Part shown: positions 1-10,941 of the stretch, one piece after another | How positions within the stretch are numbered: the first letter of the stretch is position 1 | Layout: each line of letters starts with the position of its first letter | Assembly: GCF_900094925.1 (NCBI RefSeq) | Contig: NZ_FMAY01000003.1 | Span: forward strand, 248,001-312,000 | Direction: 5' to 3' | Source: Kosakonia oryzendophytica | GTDB lineage: Bacteria; Pseudomonadota; Gammaproteobacteria; Enterobacterales; Enterobacteriaceae | DNA: 64,000 nt | The notes under the pieces: model-generated | Databases searched by the model: none | Seen by the model: only the letters and a program-made list of their open reading frames with translations | What the model was told of the DNA's origin: nothing | Program-made: the position numbers and the translations under genes

Positions 1-234
1 AAAAATGACGCACCGGCCAGTTTTGAAACTGCGCTGAGCGAACTGGAACAGATTGTCACTCGTCTTGAAAGCGGCGATCTCCCGCTGGAAGAGGCGCTCA
101 ATGAATTTGAACGTGGCGTGCAACTGGCGCGCCAGGGACAGGTAAAACTGCAACAAGCGGAACAACGCGTGCAGATCCTGTTGTCCGACAACGAAGAAGC
201 ACCGCTTACGCCTTTCGCACCGGATACCGAGTAA
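1..234 (+). CDS. xseB: Exodeoxyribonuclease VII small subunit, 3' part
   Basis: Only the 5' end is cut off by the window edge; 77 codons and the TAA stop are visible. The reading frame gives a short acidic helical protein ending LTPFAPDTE, matching E. coli XseB (80 aa) nearly throughout, so about three residues are missing. XseB binds the large subunit XseA to form exonuclease VII, which degrades single-stranded DNA from both ends. The stop codon directly abuts the ispA start, as expected for the xseB-ispA-dxs operon. Confidence 0.95.
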   Translation, partial: KNDAPASFETALSELEQIVTRLESGDLPLEEALNEFERGVQLARQGQVKLQQAEQRVQILLSDNEEAPLTPFAPDTE

Positions 235-1134
235 ATGGATTTTAACCAACAGCTGCAAACCTGTGTAGATCAGGCCAACGACGCGCTGCGCCGTTTTATC
301 GATCCGTTGCCCTTTCAGAACACTCCTCTGGTTGAGGCCATGCAATATGGCGCACTATTAGGTGGTAAACGGCTGCGTCCATTTCTGGTTTATGCCACCG
401 GCGGCATGTTCGGCGTGAGCCGACAAACGTTGGACGCCCCCGCCGCTGCGGTGGAGTGCATCCATGCTTATTCACTGATCCATGACGATCTGCCCGCCAT
501 GGATGACGACGATTTACGCCGTGGTTTGCCAACGTGCCATATCAAGTTTGGCGAAGCCAATGCCATCCTCGCGGGAGATGCATTGCAAACGCTGGCGTTC
601 TCGATCCTTGCCGATGCGCCCATGCCGGAAGTCGCCCCCCGTGATCGACTGAGTCTGGTTTCAGAGCTGGCTACCGCCAGCGGTGTGGCCGGGATGTGCG
701 GCGGTCAGGCTCTGGATCTAGCCGCAGAAGGCGAGCAGGTTTCGCTGGAAGCACTGGAACAGATCCATCGCCATAAGACCGGCGCACTGATCCGCGCAGC
801 GGTAAGAATGGGAGCGTTAAGCGCTGGCGACAAAGGCCGGGAAGCATTGCCGTTGCTCGATCGCTATGCGGAAAACATCGGTCTGGCTTTCCAGGTTCAG
901 GATGACATTCTGGATGTTGTCGGCGATACTGCGACGCTTGGTAAGCGCCAGGGCGCCGATCAGCAACTTGGTAAAAGCACCTATCCCGCACTGCTGGGCC
1001 TTGAGCAAGCCCGGACAAAAGCCCGCGACCTGATTGACGATGCCCGCCAGGCGCTAAGCCAGCTGTCGGCGCAATCACTGGATACAACGGCACTGGAAGC
1101 ACTGGCGAATTACATAATCCAGCGTGATAAATAA
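235..1134 (+). CDS. ispA: (2E,6E)-farnesyl diphosphate synthase
   Basis: A 299-aa trans-prenyltransferase that condenses IPP with DMAPP and then GPP to give farnesyl diphosphate, the precursor of quinone side chains and undecaprenyl phosphate. The first aspartate-rich motif is DDLPAMD at residues 84-90 and the second is DDILD at 223-227; the GGKRLRP substrate-binding motif is at 43-49. Length equals E. coli IspA. The ATG follows the xseB stop with no gap, so it is translationally coupled, and dxs begins 25 bases after its stop. Confidence 0.97.
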   Translation: MDFNQQLQTCVDQANDALRRFIDPLPFQNTPLVEAMQYGALLGGKRLRPFLVYATGGMFGVSRQTLDAPAAAVECIHAYSLIHDDLPAMDDDDLRRGLPTCHIKFGEANAILAGDALQTLAFSILADAPMPEVAPRDRLSLVSELATASGVAGMCGGQALDLAAEGEQVSLEALEQIHRHKTGALIRAAVRMGALSAGDKGREALPLLDRYAENIGLAFQVQDDILDVVGDTATLGKRQGADQQLGKSTYPALLGLEQARTKARDLIDDARQALSQLSAQSLDTTALEALANYIIQRDK

Positions 1135-1159
1135 ACCAACATGCTATAACGAGTTGCTG

Positions 1160-3022
1160 ATGAGTTTTGATATAGCCAAATACCCGACGCTGGCGCTGGT
1201 TGATACCACACAAGAGTTGCGTCTGCTGCCGAAAGAGAGCCTGCCGAAGCTGTGCGACGAGCTGCGTCGCTACCTGCTGGATAGCGTGAGCCGTTCCAGC
1301 GGGCACTTCGCTTCCGGGCTTGGCACGGTTGAGCTGACCGTTGCGCTGCACTACGTCTACAACACCCCCTTTGATCAGTTGATCTGGGATGTTGGCCATC
1401 AGGCCTATCCGCACAAGATCCTGACCGGACGCCGGGATAAAATCGGCACTATCCGGCAGAAAAATGGCCTGCACCCCTTCCCGTGGCGTGGCGAAAGTGA
1501 ATATGACGTACTGAGCGTGGGCCACTCATCCACCTCCATCAGCGCCGGGATCGGTGTTGCCGTCGCGGCCGCGAAAGAGGGCAAGCAGCGGCGCACCGTC
1601 TGTGTGATTGGCGACGGCGCTATCACCGCCGGAATGGCGTTCGAAGCCATGAACCACGCCGGGGATATTCGCCCCGATATGCTAGTGGTGCTCAACGACA
1701 ACGAAATGTCGATTTCCGAAAACGTTGGTGCCCTGAATAACCATCTGGCGCAACTGCTTTCCGGCAAACTTTACTCCACGCTGCGCGAGGGGGGTAAAAA
1801 AGTGCTCTCCGGCGTACCACCGATCAAAGAGCTGATCAAGCGGACCGAGGAACATATCAAAGGTATGGTCGTACCGGGTACGCTATTTGAAGAACTGGGC
1901 TTTAACTATATCGGCCCGGTTGATGGGCACGACGTGCTGGGGCTGGTGCAAACGTTGCGCAATATGCGCGACCTGAAAGGCCCACAATTCCTGCATATCA
2001 TGACCAAGAAAGGCCGCGGGTATGAGCCGGCTGAAAAAGATCCTATCACCTTCCACGCGGTGCCAAAATTCGATCCCACCAGCGGAACATTACCAAAAAG
2101 CAGCGGCGGAATGCCCTCCTATTCGAAGATCTTTGGCGACTGGTTATGTGAGACCGCCGCCAAAGATAACAAGCTGATGGCGATCACCCCGGCCATGCGT
2201 GAAGGTTCCGGTATGGTGGAATTTTCACGCAAATACCCGGATCAATACTTCGATGTCGCCATCGCCGAGCAACATGCAGTGACGTTTGCTGCGGGCCTGG
2301 CCATTGGCGGTTATAAACCCGTCGTGGCGATCTATTCGACGTTCCTGCAACGCGCCTATGACCAGGTGATCCACGATGTGGCGATCCAGAAACTGCCGGT
2401 GCTGTTCGCTATCGATCGCGCTGGGATTGTCGGCGCTGACGGCCAAACGCACCAGGGTGCCTTTGATATCTCCTATCTGCGTTGCATTCCCGATATGGTG
2501 ATCATGACGCCGAGCGACGAAAACGAGTGTCGCCAGATGCTGTTCACCGGTTATCACTATGCAGAGGGGCCAAGCGCGGTGCGCTACCCGCGGGGCAACG
2601 CTGTTGGCGTGCCGCTGCAACCACTGGAAAAACTCCCTCTCGGTAAAGGGCTGGTGAAACGTCGTGGTGAGAAACTGGCGATCCTCAACTTCGGTACCCT
2701 GCTGCCGGAAGCAGAAAAAGCAGCGGACGCGCTTAACGCGACGCTTATCGATATGCGCTTTGTTAAGCCGCTGGATGAAGCGCTGATTCTGCAAACCGCC
2801 GCCACCCATGACGCTCTGGTCACGCTGGAAGAGAATGCCATTATTGGCGGCGCGGGCAGCGGTGTGAATGACGTACTGATGGCTCACCGCAAACCGGTGC
2901 CGGTACTGAATCTTGGTCTGCCGGACTTCTTTATCCCTCAGGGCACTCAGGATGAAGCGCGTGCAGATCTGGGATTGAATGCCGCAGGCATTGAAGCCCG
3001 CATCCGTAACTGGCTGGCCTGA
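1160..3022 (+). CDS. dxs: 1-deoxy-D-xylulose-5-phosphate synthase
   Basis: A 620-aa thiamine-diphosphate enzyme that makes DXP from pyruvate and glyceraldehyde 3-phosphate, the first and flux-setting step of the MEP isoprenoid pathway. The protein shows the ThDP motif beginning [13 protein letters not shown] near residue 152 and the catalytic-glutamate stretch [10 protein letters not shown] near 370. An in-frame ATG exists 36 bases upstream, but starting at [14 protein letters not shown] gives exactly the E. coli length. It is third in the xseB-ispA-dxs operon. Confidence 0.97.
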   Translation: MSFDIAKYPTLALVDTTQELRLLPKESLPKLCDELRRYLLDSVSRSSGHFASGLGTVELTVALHYVYNTPFDQLIWDVGHQAYPHKILTGRRDKIGTIRQKNGLHPFPWRGESEYDVLSVGHSSTSISAGIGVAVAAAKEGKQRRTVCVIGDGAITAGMAFEAMNHAGDIRPDMLVVLNDNEMSISENVGALNNHLAQLLSGKLYSTLREGGKKVLSGVPPIKELIKRTEEHIKGMVVPGTLFEELGFNYIGPVDGHDVLGLVQTLRNMRDLKGPQFLHIMTKKGRGYEPAEKDPITFHAVPKFDPTSGTLPKSSGGMPSYSKIFGDWLCETAAKDNKLMAITPAMREGSGMVEFSRKYPDQYFDVAIAEQHAVTFAAGLAIGGYKPVVAIYSTFLQRAYDQVIHDVAIQKLPVLFAIDRAGIVGADGQTHQGAFDISYLRCIPDMVIMTPSDENECRQMLFTGYHYAEGPSAVRYPRGNAVGVPLQPLEKLPLGKGLVKRRGEKLAILNFGTLLPEAEKAADALNATLIDMRFVKPLDEALILQTAATHDALVTLEENAIIGGAGSGVNDVLMAHRKPVPVLNLGLPDFFIPQGTQDEARADLGLNAAGIEARIRNWLA

Positions 3023-3083
3023 CCCTCCCCCTTTCCACTCCTGCTATGCTTAAACGTACGTTTTGACGAGCAGGAGTGGAACC

Positions 3084-4058
3084 ATGCAATACAACACATT
3101 AGGAAAAACAGATCTTCGGGTTTCCCGCCTTTGCCTTGGCTGCATGACATTTGGCGAACCTGACCGGGGGAAACACGCCTGGACACTGCCGGAAGAGAGC
3201 AGCCGCCCGATTATCCGGCGCGCGCTGGAAGGCGGCATCAACTTTTTCGACACCGCGAACAGCTACTCTGACGGCAGCAGTGAAGAGATCGTTGGTCGTG
3301 CACTGCACGATTTTGCCCGCCGCGATGAGGTGATTGTTGCCACCAAAGTCTATCACCAGGTGGGGGATCTGGCAGAAGGCCTCTCCCGGGCGCAGATCCT
3401 GCGATCCATTGATGACAGCCTTAAACGTCTGGGCATGGAGTATGTTGATCTCCTGCAGATCCATCGCTGGGATTACACCACGCCGATTGAAGAAACCCTC
3501 GAAGCGCTTAACGATGTGGTGAAAGCCGGTAAAGCACGCTATATCGGGGCCTCTTCCATGCATGCCCGGCAATTTGCCCAGGCGTTGTCGCTCCAGGCAG
3601 AACATGGCTGGGCGCGTTTTGTCACCATGCAGGATCACTACAATCTGATCTACCGTGAAGAAGAGCGCGACATGCTGCCGCTGTGCTACAAAGAAGGGAT
3701 TGCCGTGATCCCCTGGAGTCCGCTGGCGCGTGGTCGTTTAACCCGTCCGTGGGGAGAAACCACTGCCCGTCTGGTCTCCGATGAATTTGGTAAAACGCTG
3801 TACAGCGAAACCGATGAAAACGATGCGCAGATTGCAGAACGCCTGGCGGGTGTGGCTGAAGAGACAGGGGCCTCACGCGCGCAAGTCGCGCTGGCATGGT
3901 TGTTAAGCAAACCGGGTATTGCCGCACCGATTATTGGCGCATCCCGGGAAGAGCAACTCGACGAACTGCTGGGTGCGGTGGATTTAACGCTGAAGCCGGA
4001 ACACATCGCCGAACTCGAAACGCCGTATCAGCCACATCCGGTGGTGGGGTTTAAATAA
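3084..4058 (+). CDS. yajO: Aldo/keto reductase YajO
   Basis: A 324-aa NADPH-dependent aldo-keto reductase. The AKR tetrad pattern is visible: FFDTANSYSDG (Asp and Tyr) near residue 52, a Lys in VATKVYHQ near 85 and His in LQIHRWD near 118. E. coli YajO has the same length and has been linked to thiamine synthesis and to reduction of small aldehydes and ketones; its physiological substrate is not settled. The ATG at 3084 follows a good CAGGAGTGG ribosome site. It lies 61 bases after dxs, so readthrough from that operon is possible. Confidence 0.92.
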   Translation: MQYNTLGKTDLRVSRLCLGCMTFGEPDRGKHAWTLPEESSRPIIRRALEGGINFFDTANSYSDGSSEEIVGRALHDFARRDEVIVATKVYHQVGDLAEGLSRAQILRSIDDSLKRLGMEYVDLLQIHRWDYTTPIEETLEALNDVVKAGKARYIGASSMHARQFAQALSLQAEHGWARFVTMQDHYNLIYREEERDMLPLCYKEGIAVIPWSPLARGRLTRPWGETTARLVSDEFGKTLYSETDENDAQIAERLAGVAEETGASRAQVALAWLLSKPGIAAPIIGASREEQLDELLGAVDLTLKPEHIAELETPYQPHPVVGFK

Positions 4059-4062
4059 TAAA

Positions 4063-4092
4063 CGGCCCGGCTGCGTTTCGCTTACCGGGCCG
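4063..4092. terminator. Bidirectional terminator between yajO and pgpA
   Basis: An 8-bp GC-rich inverted repeat (CGGCCCGG / CCGGGCCG) lies between the convergent yajO and pgpA genes. The T-tract on the plus side is weak (GTATATTT), so its efficiency is uncertain. Confidence 0.6.
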
Positions 4093-4139
4093 GTATATTT
4101 CGCTGCCAGAAAAGGCGTTAGCCCTCCGGCACAATCCAA

Positions 4140-4655
4140 TTAAATCAGTCCGATCGGCCAGTGGTGGCCAATCAGGTACAGCAGCCCGGCGGCGATGATC
4201 CCGGCAACAATATCGTCCACCATGATCCCCATCCCGCCGTGAACGTTGCGATCAAACCAGCGGATCGGCCACGGCTTCCACATATCCAAAATACGGAACA
4301 GCACAAACCCCACAGCCACCCACTGCCAGTCATTGGTGGGTAATGCCATCAGCGTTATCCACATCCCAATGAATTCATCCCAGACAATGCTGCCGTGATC
4401 GTGTACGCCCATATCTTTTGCCGTCTGGTGACAAAGATAAACGCCAATGGAAATGCCCAGCATCACCAGCAGTGAATAGATCTGCCAGGGTAAAAACGTC
4501 ATCCCCCACCAGAAAGGAATCGATGCCAGCGAGCCCATTGTTCCTGGTACTATCGGGCTCAAACCGCTGCCAAAGCCGGTAGCCAGCAAATGCCAGGGAT
4601 TGCGTAAATTGAGGCGGCTTTTGGCGACGTCTTTAGTGCGCGGCAAAGTGGTCAT
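4140..4655 (-). CDS. pgpA: Phosphatidylglycerophosphatase A
   Basis: A 171-aa inner-membrane phosphatase that dephosphorylates phosphatidylglycerol phosphate to phosphatidylglycerol. Membrane segments are visible near residues 48-75 and at the C-terminus. The acidic catalytic region DEFIGMWI and the stretch [13 protein letters not shown] are conserved with E. coli PgpA (172 aa). Its start overlaps the 3' end of thiL by 23 bases, so the two are translationally linked at the end of the nrdR-ribD-ribE-nusB-thiL-pgpA group. Confidence 0.96.
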   Translation of the reverse strand: MTTLPRTKDVAKSRLNLRNPWHLLATGFGSGLSPIVPGTMGSLASIPFWWGMTFLPWQIYSLLVMLGISIGVYLCHQTAKDMGVHDHGSIVWDEFIGMWITLMALPTNDWQWVAVGFVLFRILDMWKPWPIRWFDRNVHGGMGIMVDDIVAGIIAAGLLYLIGHHWPIGLI

Positions 4656-5610
4656 ATCCTTTCATGTCGAGCGTAACGGGCTTGCCATCACGCGTAAAAT
4701 GCAGCCCGTCCACATCGGCGCTCATCTGCCCTATGCACGTCACGGGCACACCCAGGTGACCGATAGCCACATCCAGCGCGCCGCGGTTCAGCTCCGGCAC
4801 GGTAAAGCACAGTTCATAATCTTCACCACCGGAAAGCGCCCAGCGCACCCCCTGCTCTTTCTCTACATGGCGGCGGAAAGCGTCTGAATATGGCAGCAGA
4901 TCCAGGTCGACACGCGCCCCGCAACCGCTGGCGTGCAGAATATGGCCCAGATCGGAAATCAGACCATCAGAAATGTCGATTGCCGAGCTGGCAAGATTGC
5001 GTAGCGCCTGGCCATGCAGAAGGCGCGGTGTCGGTCTCAGGTGGCGCTGGCGCAGATAAGCTGCGTCTTCGCGGTCTTTCACCGCTAAACGCTGCTGCAA
5101 AATCGCCAGCCCGGCGGCGCTGTCACCCGGCGTACCGGTAACATAAATCCAGTCGCCAGGTTTTGCGCCGTCGCGTTTCATGGCGCGCCCAACCGGCACA
5201 TAACCATGAATACCAATCGTCATCGACAACGGTCCGCGGGTGGTATCACCCCCAATGAGTTGCATATCGTAGTAGCTGAGTTGTTCAAACAGGCTATCAC
5301 TGAAGGCCTGTAGCCAGCCCTCATCCGCGTCCGGTAAGGTCAACGCCAGCGTCATCCACGCCGGATCGGCACCGACCGCAGCCAGATCGCTAAGATTAAC
5401 CGCCAGCGCTTTATACGCCAGATCGGCCGGATCGATATCCGGCAGAAAGTGGTTGCCCGCCACCAGCGTATCCACGCTTATTGCCAGTGTCTGTTTTTCG
5501 GGAACATTGAGCAGAGCACAGTCATCGCCGATGCCGGTTTCTACATCGCGACGGGAATGACGTACACGGTCAAAATAACGGGCAATCAGGGAAAATTCGC
5601 CGCATGCCAT
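4633..5610 (-). CDS. thiL: Thiamine-monophosphate kinase
   Basis: A 325-aa ATP-dependent kinase that converts thiamine monophosphate to the active cofactor thiamine diphosphate. It belongs to the PurM/AIR-synthase fold: the N-terminal GIGDDCALL motif near residue 27 and the DTLVAGNHF and GGDTTRG segments form the Mg-ATP site. Length equals the E. coli enzyme. It sits after nusB with a 75-base gap and overlaps pgpA. Confidence 0.97.
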   Translation of the reverse strand: MACGEFSLIARYFDRVRHSRRDVETGIGDDCALLNVPEKQTLAISVDTLVAGNHFLPDIDPADLAYKALAVNLSDLAAVGADPAWMTLALTLPDADEGWLQAFSDSLFEQLSYYDMQLIGGDTTRGPLSMTIGIHGYVPVGRAMKRDGAKPGDWIYVTGTPGDSAAGLAILQQRLAVKDREDAAYLRQRHLRPTPRLLHGQALRNLASSAIDISDGLISDLGHILHASGCGARVDLDLLPYSDAFRRHVEKEQGVRWALSGGEDYELCFTVPELNRGALDVAIGHLGVPVTCIGQMSADVDGLHFTRDGKPVTLDMKGYDHFAAH

Positions 5611-5685
5611 ACGTTATGCCTCGGTAGAAAAAAGAAAAAGCCGGGACAAGCGAGCAAAGTGCAACGCTTATCACCGGCTTACGGA

Positions 5686-6105
5686 TCACTTTTTGTGGGG
5701 ACGGATCGCAGGAGCGGCTTTATCCAGCACGCCGTTAACAAACTTGTGGCTGTCTTCAGCGCCAAAGGTTTTTGCCAGTTCGATAGCTTCGTTGATGGCC
5801 ACTTTATACGGCACATCATCACGTTTAGACAGTTCGAACAGTGCGATACGCAATACCGCTTTCTCGACCTGGCCCAGCTCTTCCAGCATGCGGGACAGGT
5901 ACGGCTTCATTAAGCCATCGAGATATGCGCTATTGGTCGCCACCCCGCTCAGCAGTTCACGGAAGTACAGGACGTCAACATCTTTAACGTCTTGCTCCGC
6001 CAGGAACTGGTATTCAACATCAGCGATGTCGTTCTGGGACAACTGCCAGGAGTAAAGCGCCTGGACGGCACACTCACGGGCGCGGCGACGAGCAGCAGGT
6101 TTCAC
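5686..6105 (-). CDS. nusB: Transcription antitermination factor NusB
   Basis: A 139-aa all-helical RNA-binding protein that, with NusE (S10), recognises boxA in rRNA leaders and assembles the antitermination complex. The sequence begins [20 protein letters not shown], as in E. coli NusB, and the length is identical. It lies 20 bases after ribE, the usual enterobacterial ribE-nusB arrangement. Confidence 0.97.
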   Translation of the reverse strand: MKPAARRRARECAVQALYSWQLSQNDIADVEYQFLAEQDVKDVDVLYFRELLSGVATNSAYLDGLMKPYLSRMLEELGQVEKAVLRIALFELSKRDDVPYKVAINEAIELAKTFGAEDSHKFVNGVLDKAAPAIRPHKK

Positions 6106-6125
6106 GGAATTCCCCTTACAAAAAA

Positions 6126-6596
6126 TCAGGCCTTAATGGCTTTCAATACATTAATCATTTCAAGCGCGGTCAGCGCAGCTTCTGCGCCTTTATTACCGGC
6201 TTTAGTGCCAGCGCGTTCGATGGCTTGTTCAATACTTTCAGTGGTCAGCACGCCAAACGCGACAGGAATTTCGCTATCCTGTGCAACATGCGCCAGGCCA
6301 CTGCTTGCGCCACCAGCAACATATTCGAAGTGCGCAGTGCCGCCGCGGATCACTGTGCCAAGCGCGATCACCGCATCGTATTTGCCGGTTTTCGCCAGCG
6401 CACCTGCCGCCAGCGGCAGTTCGTAGGCGCCTGGCACCCACACGACGGTGATATTGGCGTCTTTCACCTGACCGATGCGTTTCAGCGCATCAACCGCGCC
6501 TTCCAGCAGGCTGTCGTTGATGAAGTTGTTGAAACGCGCGATGGTGATAGCGACGTGAGCGTCAGGAGCAGCGACGTTGGCTTCAATAATGTTCAT
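6126..6596 (-). CDS. ribE: 6,7-dimethyl-8-ribityllumazine synthase
   Basis: A 156-aa lumazine synthase (RibE in K-12 naming, also RibH) that joins the RibD-derived pyrimidine with dihydroxybutanone phosphate in the penultimate step of riboflavin synthesis. The conserved [11 protein letters not shown] segment near residue 54, [12 protein letters not shown] near 81 and the FGVLTTE region near 113 are all present. It assembles as a 60-mer in related bacteria. It follows ribD after an 89-base spacer. Confidence 0.97.
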   Translation of the reverse strand: MNIIEANVAAPDAHVAITIARFNNFINDSLLEGAVDALKRIGQVKDANITVVWVPGAYELPLAAGALAKTGKYDAVIALGTVIRGGTAHFEYVAGGASSGLAHVAQDSEIPVAFGVLTTESIEQAIERAGTKAGNKGAEAALTALEMINVLKAIKA

Positions 6597-6685
6597 ACAT
6601 ATCCTTCACAGGTTCAGTTCGGACCCCGCAGGGGGGCGGATTTTATCATAATATTTTACGCGCTGCTTCCCTTTTACAGCAGGCA

Positions 6686-7789
6686 TCACGCGTGGGTAAG
6701 ATGCAGGCAGACATCCGGGCCAACCTGACGTATCTCATTGAATTTAAAGTGTGGCGCATCGACCAGCGCCGACAGTCCCGGCAATACGCATAACCCGCGC
6801 GCGTCGCTGCCAAGTAGTGTAGGCGCGAGGTAAATAATCAGTTCATCCACCAGCCCGGCCTGCAACAACGCGCCAGCAAGATTCGCACCGGCTTCCACCC
6901 ACACGCTGTTAATTTGCTGTTTTCCCAGCAACATCATCAGCATAACCAGATCCACGTGGCCGTTATGCTCCGGTACGATGATCTCCCGCACGCTTTGCGG
7001 CCAGGTGCGATCATCTGCTTTCGTCCGGGCAAACCAGGTTTCTCCTGCCTGCTGGCTAATGCGGTGCTGCGGTGTGACCCTGTTCTGGCTGTCGACAACA
7101 ATACGCACTGGCTGACGCAGATTTTCCTGTGCATACAACGCTTGCGTGTCGGCGTTTAACTCCGCCCAGCGTACGGTCAGCGCGGGATCGTCTGCCAGCA
7201 CGGTTGCACTGCTGGTCAGAATGGCATGGCTTTGCGCACGCAATAACTGTACATCGCGACGTGCCTGCGCCGAGGTGATCCACTGACTTTCGCCATTCGC
7301 CATCGCGGTGCGGCCGTCCAGCGACGCCCCCAGCTTGAGCTGCACATAAGGGAACCCGGTACGCATGCGTTTGAGGAAGCCCTTATTCAGCGCTTCTGCT
7401 TCGCTCATCATCAGCCCGTGGCTGACCTCGATGCCTTCCTGTTGCAGGCGGTACAAGCCGCGACCGGCAACCTGCGGGTTGGGATCCTGCATCGCCGCGA
7501 CAACGCGAGCAACGCCTGCGGCAATCAGCGCTTCGCAGCACGGCGGCGTACGGCCATGGTGACTGCACGGCTCCAGCGTGACATACGCCGTTGCGCCGCG
7601 GGCGCGATCGCCTGCCATACGCAGCGCATGCACTTCGGCATGGGGTTCACCTGCGCGATAATGAAAACCTTCACCAACGATCTCGCCATCGTTCACAATC
7701 ACGCAGCCGACGCGCGGATTCGGATGGGTGGTAAAACGACCGCGCTGCGCCAGTTTCAGCGCGCGGGCCATATACATTTCGTCCTGCAT
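6686..7789 (-). CDS. ribD: Bifunctional riboflavin deaminase/reductase RibD
   Basis: A 367-aa two-domain enzyme catalysing the second and third steps of riboflavin synthesis. The N-terminal zinc deaminase shows HAE at residues 50-52 and Cys75/Cys84 in PCSHHGRTPPC. The C-terminal half, from about 150, is the DHFR-like NADPH reductase (QLKLGASLDGRTA). Length equals E. coli RibD. It begins two bases after the nrdR stop, so the two are co-translated. Confidence 0.97.
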   Translation of the reverse strand: MQDEMYMARALKLAQRGRFTTHPNPRVGCVIVNDGEIVGEGFHYRAGEPHAEVHALRMAGDRARGATAYVTLEPCSHHGRTPPCCEALIAAGVARVVAAMQDPNPQVAGRGLYRLQQEGIEVSHGLMMSEAEALNKGFLKRMRTGFPYVQLKLGASLDGRTAMANGESQWITSAQARRDVQLLRAQSHAILTSSATVLADDPALTVRWAELNADTQALYAQENLRQPVRIVVDSQNRVTPQHRISQQAGETWFARTKADDRTWPQSVREIIVPEHNGHVDLVMLMMLLGKQQINSVWVEAGANLAGALLQAGLVDELIIYLAPTLLGSDARGLCVLPGLSALVDAPHFKFNEIRQVGPDVCLHLTHA

Positions 7790-7791
7790 GC

Positions 7792-8277
<486 letters not shown>

Positions 8278-8394
8278 TTACCCCGAACTGGCATGACTAC
8301 AAAGGCAGACCGTTTTTGAGACAATGGATCGATGGCAACCACAGCGTTGCTGTCTACCATTACAGCGATCCTCATTTTCAAGGAAACAGACACA

Positions 8395-8937
8395 ATGACA
8401 AGACGTTACCTAAGAACACTCTTACTGGGAAGCCTTTTTGCCCTCAGTGCCTGCGCCCAGCAAAGCGAAGTCCGACAGTTGCATCAGAGCGTCAGCACAC
8501 TGAACAACGAAATGAGCAAACTGAATAAAGAAACGGTCAAAATCACCCAGCAAAATACCCTGAATGCCAAATCCGGCAGCGGCGTGTATTTGTTACCGGG
8601 TGCGAACACCCCGGCTCGCCTGAACAGCCAGATTGGTATGTTGCGCATGTCATTGCAAAACATTGCGCCAAACGCTGGCGGCACCCGCATCGTGCTGCGT
8701 ATTCAGGGCGAGTCCAACGATCCACTTCCCGCCTTCAGTGGTACCGTTGAGTGGGGACAGATTCAGGGGACAACCGAAAACTATCAGGAAGTGAATGTGC
8801 AGAATCAGCTGATTAATGCGCCTGCCAGCACGCTTGCGCCAAGCGATGTGGACATTCCGCTGCAACTCAACGGCATTACGCCGGATCAGTTAGGCTTTGT
8901 GCGCATTCACGACATTCAGCCCGCCAATTTGCAGTAA
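8395..8937 (+). CDS. yajI: DUF3251 lipoprotein YajI
   Basis: A 180-aa lipoprotein. The signal peptide ends in the lipobox LSAC with the acylated cysteine at residue 20, then a short helical stretch (residues 25-50, a likely coiled coil) and a beta-rich DUF3251 domain. E. coli YajI is closely similar and of unknown function. The start at 8395 follows AAGGAAA; an ATG 63 bases upstream lacks a ribosome site and would precede the signal peptide. It is monocistronic, divergent from nrdR. Confidence 0.9.
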   Translation: MTRRYLRTLLLGSLFALSACAQQSEVRQLHQSVSTLNNEMSKLNKETVKITQQNTLNAKSGSGVYLLPGANTPARLNSQIGMLRMSLQNIAPNAGGTRIVLRIQGESNDPLPAFSGTVEWGQIQGTTENYQEVNVQNQLINAPASTLAPSDVDIPLQLNGITPDQLGFVRIHDIQPANLQ

Positions 8938-8943
8938 GTCGTC

Positions 8944-8975
8944 AGGGGTGACGTTGTCGCCCCTACTTGCTTTTT
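8944..8975 (+). terminator. Rho-independent terminator after yajI
   Basis: A 9-bp stem (AGGGGTGAC with GTCGCCCCT, one G-U pair) with a 3-base loop, followed by a five-T run at 8971-8975. It lies seven bases past the yajI stop. Confidence 0.75.
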
Positions 8976-9079
8976 GTCACGCTTTATCTTCTTTTCTTTC
9001 CTCCCGTCATCACATTCACGAATTTGCAATATTGATAAATGCCAGTACAATCGCCCTCGTTTATTACACGCAAACGTGA

Positions 9080-9095
9080 ACGCAATCGATTACGT
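9080..9095 (+). promoter_or_regulatory. PurR/CytR-type operator upstream of tsx
   Basis: ACGCAATCGATTACGT fits every fixed position of the PurR consensus (A-GCAA-CG-TT-C-T with a central CG) and is nearly palindromic. It lies about 50 bases upstream of the tsx -10 hexamer. PurR and CytR are related LacI-family proteins, and CytR also controls E. coli tsx, so either could bind. Confidence 0.6.
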
Positions 9096-9143
9096 ATGTG
9101 TCAGTAATGTGAAACAACACATATTTTTGTGAGCGCGGATACT

Positions 9144-9149
9144 TATAAT
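9144..9149 (+). promoter_or_regulatory. Sigma-70 -10 element of tsx
   Basis: A perfect TATAAT about 80 bases upstream of the tsx start. No good -35 hexamer is present at 17-base spacing (ATATTT), which fits an activator-dependent promoter such as the CRP/CytR-controlled E. coli tsx promoter. Confidence 0.6.
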
Positions 9150-9230
9150 AGGCGTCCAGAAATATGAAACATTTAGAAACTCAATGCGTGCTTTCTTTCA
9201 CTCCCGTCTGGGATCTCAATCAGTGGCGAA

Positions 9231-10115
9231 ATGATGAAAAAAATAATCCTCGCAGCCAGTGCTGCTCTGACGCTTTCCGCTTCTTTCACTGCTAACGCAG
9301 CGGATAACAGCAAACCTGAATATCTTTCCGACTGGTGGCACCAGAGCGTAAACGTGGTGGGGAGTTATCACACCCGTTTCGGACCTGTCCCGCGTAACGA
9401 TACCTACCTGGAATATGAAGCGTTCGCCAAGAAAGATTGGTTTGATTTCTACGGCTATATGGATGCGCCGGTATTCTTCGGGGGTAACACCGGTGCGAAG
9501 GGGATCTGGAACCACGGCTCTCCGCTGTTTATGGAAATCGAACCGCGTTTCTCCATTGATAAACTGACCGGCACTGACCTGAGCTTTGGCCCGTTCAAAG
9601 AGTGGTACATCGCCAATAACTACATCTACGACATGGGCCGCAACGCATCGGGTCGCCAGAGCACCTGGTACATGGGTCTGGGTACCGACATCGACACCGG
9701 TCTGCCGATGAGCCTGTCTCTGAACGTGTATGCGAAATACCAGTGGCAGAACTACGGTGCCACGAACGAGAACGAGTGGGATGGCTACCGTTTCAAAGTG
9801 AAATACTTTGTCCCGATCACCACGCTGTGGGGCGGCCAGTTGAGCTACATCGGCTTTACCAACTTTGACTGGGGTTCAGACCTGGGCGACAGCCGTTACT
9901 ATGTTAACGGTGAGCAGCAGCGTACCAACAACTCCATCGCATCCAGTCATATCCTCTCCCTGGGCTACGACCACTGGCATTACTCTGTAGTTGCGCGTTA
10001 CTGGCACAATGGCGGTCAGTTCAAAGATGATGCCACACTGAATTGGGGCGCAGGCGACTTTAGCGCGCGTTCTACCGGTTGGGGTGGTTACCTGGTGGTG
10101 GGTTACAACTTCTGA
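9231..10115 (+). CDS. tsx: Nucleoside-specific outer membrane channel Tsx
   Basis: An outer-membrane beta-barrel that admits nucleosides and deoxynucleosides; in E. coli it is also the receptor for phage T6 and colicin K. A signal peptide is cleaved after ANA (about residue 24), and the chain ends in the aromatic YNF terminus typical of barrels inserted by the BAM complex. Most of the barrel is near-identical to E. coli. The exposed loop around residues 218-232 differs strongly and is the usual phage/colicin-variable region. The start may be 9231 or the adjacent ATG at 9234, which aligns with K-12. Confidence 0.95.
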   Translation: MMKKIILAASAALTLSASFTANAADNSKPEYLSDWWHQSVNVVGSYHTRFGPVPRNDTYLEYEAFAKKDWFDFYGYMDAPVFFGGNTGAKGIWNHGSPLFMEIEPRFSIDKLTGTDLSFGPFKEWYIANNYIYDMGRNASGRQSTWYMGLGTDIDTGLPMSLSLNVYAKYQWQNYGATNENEWDGYRFKVKYFVPITTLWGGQLSYIGFTNFDWGSDLGDSRYYVNGEQQRTNNSIASSHILSLGYDHWHYSVVARYWHNGGQFKDDATLNWGAGDFSARSTGWGGYLVVGYNF

Positions 10116-10170
10116 TCCCGTGATGACGCTTGCCGGGTGGCGTTCAGCCACGGCCAGCGCATCCAGCCCG

Positions 10171-10199
10171 AAAAGCCGATCGCAAGGTCGGCTTTTTTA
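10171..10199 (+). terminator. Terminator after tsx
   Basis: Stem AAAGCCGA / TCGGCTTT around an 8-base loop followed by a T-run. Its distal end overlaps the last codon of the convergent regulator gene. Confidence 0.8.
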
Positions 10200-10889
10200 T
10201 TTCGCGTAGGCTTCTTTCTGCAAGCGGATAAACTCTTGCATTGAGCGATCAGGCCGCTCGGCAAATGCTTTCCCGGTAAAGGTCACGCCCTGGCAACGAT
10301 CCAGGCGAAAACAACGGTAAGCATCACGCAGTTCACACCACGCCACCAGTACCCACGTCGCCCCCATAAAGGATAATCCCAGCGGATGGATCACCCGTTC
10401 GGAAACGTCACCCTTCTCGTCCTGGTAGTGCAGATAGAGTTCCTGATGCAGGCGCATTGCCTGGTGAATCACATCAAACCAGACGCGAACCTGCGGAAAT
10501 CTGTCAAAATTCGGTGAAATAATGCGGTTACGTTCAGCCGCGATGCGTTTATCGTACGGCAACACCGCCAGCAGTTTCTCCTGCGCGGAACCGGCAGCCT
10601 GCGCCAGCACATCACCGCTCCAGGTTTGCAGCATCCCAATCGCGGCGATCAGTGCCTCCACTTCCATGCTGGTAAACATCAATGGCGGGAGATCGAAACC
10701 GGGCATCAGGCGATACCCACTTCCGGCTTCGCCCTGAACCGGCACGCCCGACAGTGATAAATCGCGGATATCGCGATAGATGGTGCGTTCAGAAACCTCC
10801 AGTCGCTCGGCCAGCAAGGCGGCCGTAACGCGTCGGCGGGTTCTCAGGACTTGTACTATCTGAAACAGACGATCGGCACGGCGGCTCAT
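10197..10889 (-). CDS. YafY-family HTH/WYL transcriptional regulator
   Basis: A 230-aa regulator. Residues 1-55 form a DeoR-type winged helix-turn-helix (RRRVTAALLAERLEVSERTI), and the C-terminal two thirds is a WYL-type ligand-sensing region, though the WYL core is degenerate (LHYQDEKGDVSERVIHPLGL). It lies 52 bases downstream of a VOC-family gene on the same strand, which suggests one operon controlled by this protein. K-12 has yajD at this locus instead. The ligand and target are unknown; the inverted repeat ahead of the VOC gene is the best candidate operator. Confidence 0.85.
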   Translation of the reverse strand: MSRRADRLFQIVQVLRTRRRVTAALLAERLEVSERTIYRDIRDLSLSGVPVQGEAGSGYRLMPGFDLPPLMFTSMEVEALIAAIGMLQTWSGDVLAQAAGSAQEKLLAVLPYDKRIAAERNRIISPNFDRFPQVRVWFDVIHQAMRLHQELYLHYQDEKGDVSERVIHPLGLSFMGATWVLVAWCELRDAYRCFRLDRCQGVTFTGKAFAERPDRSMQEFIRLQKEAYAK

Positions 10890-10941
10890 GGTCGTTTTCC
10901 GGGAAAATCAGCCTGCGCGGGATGCGCAGGCTCAAAGTATA

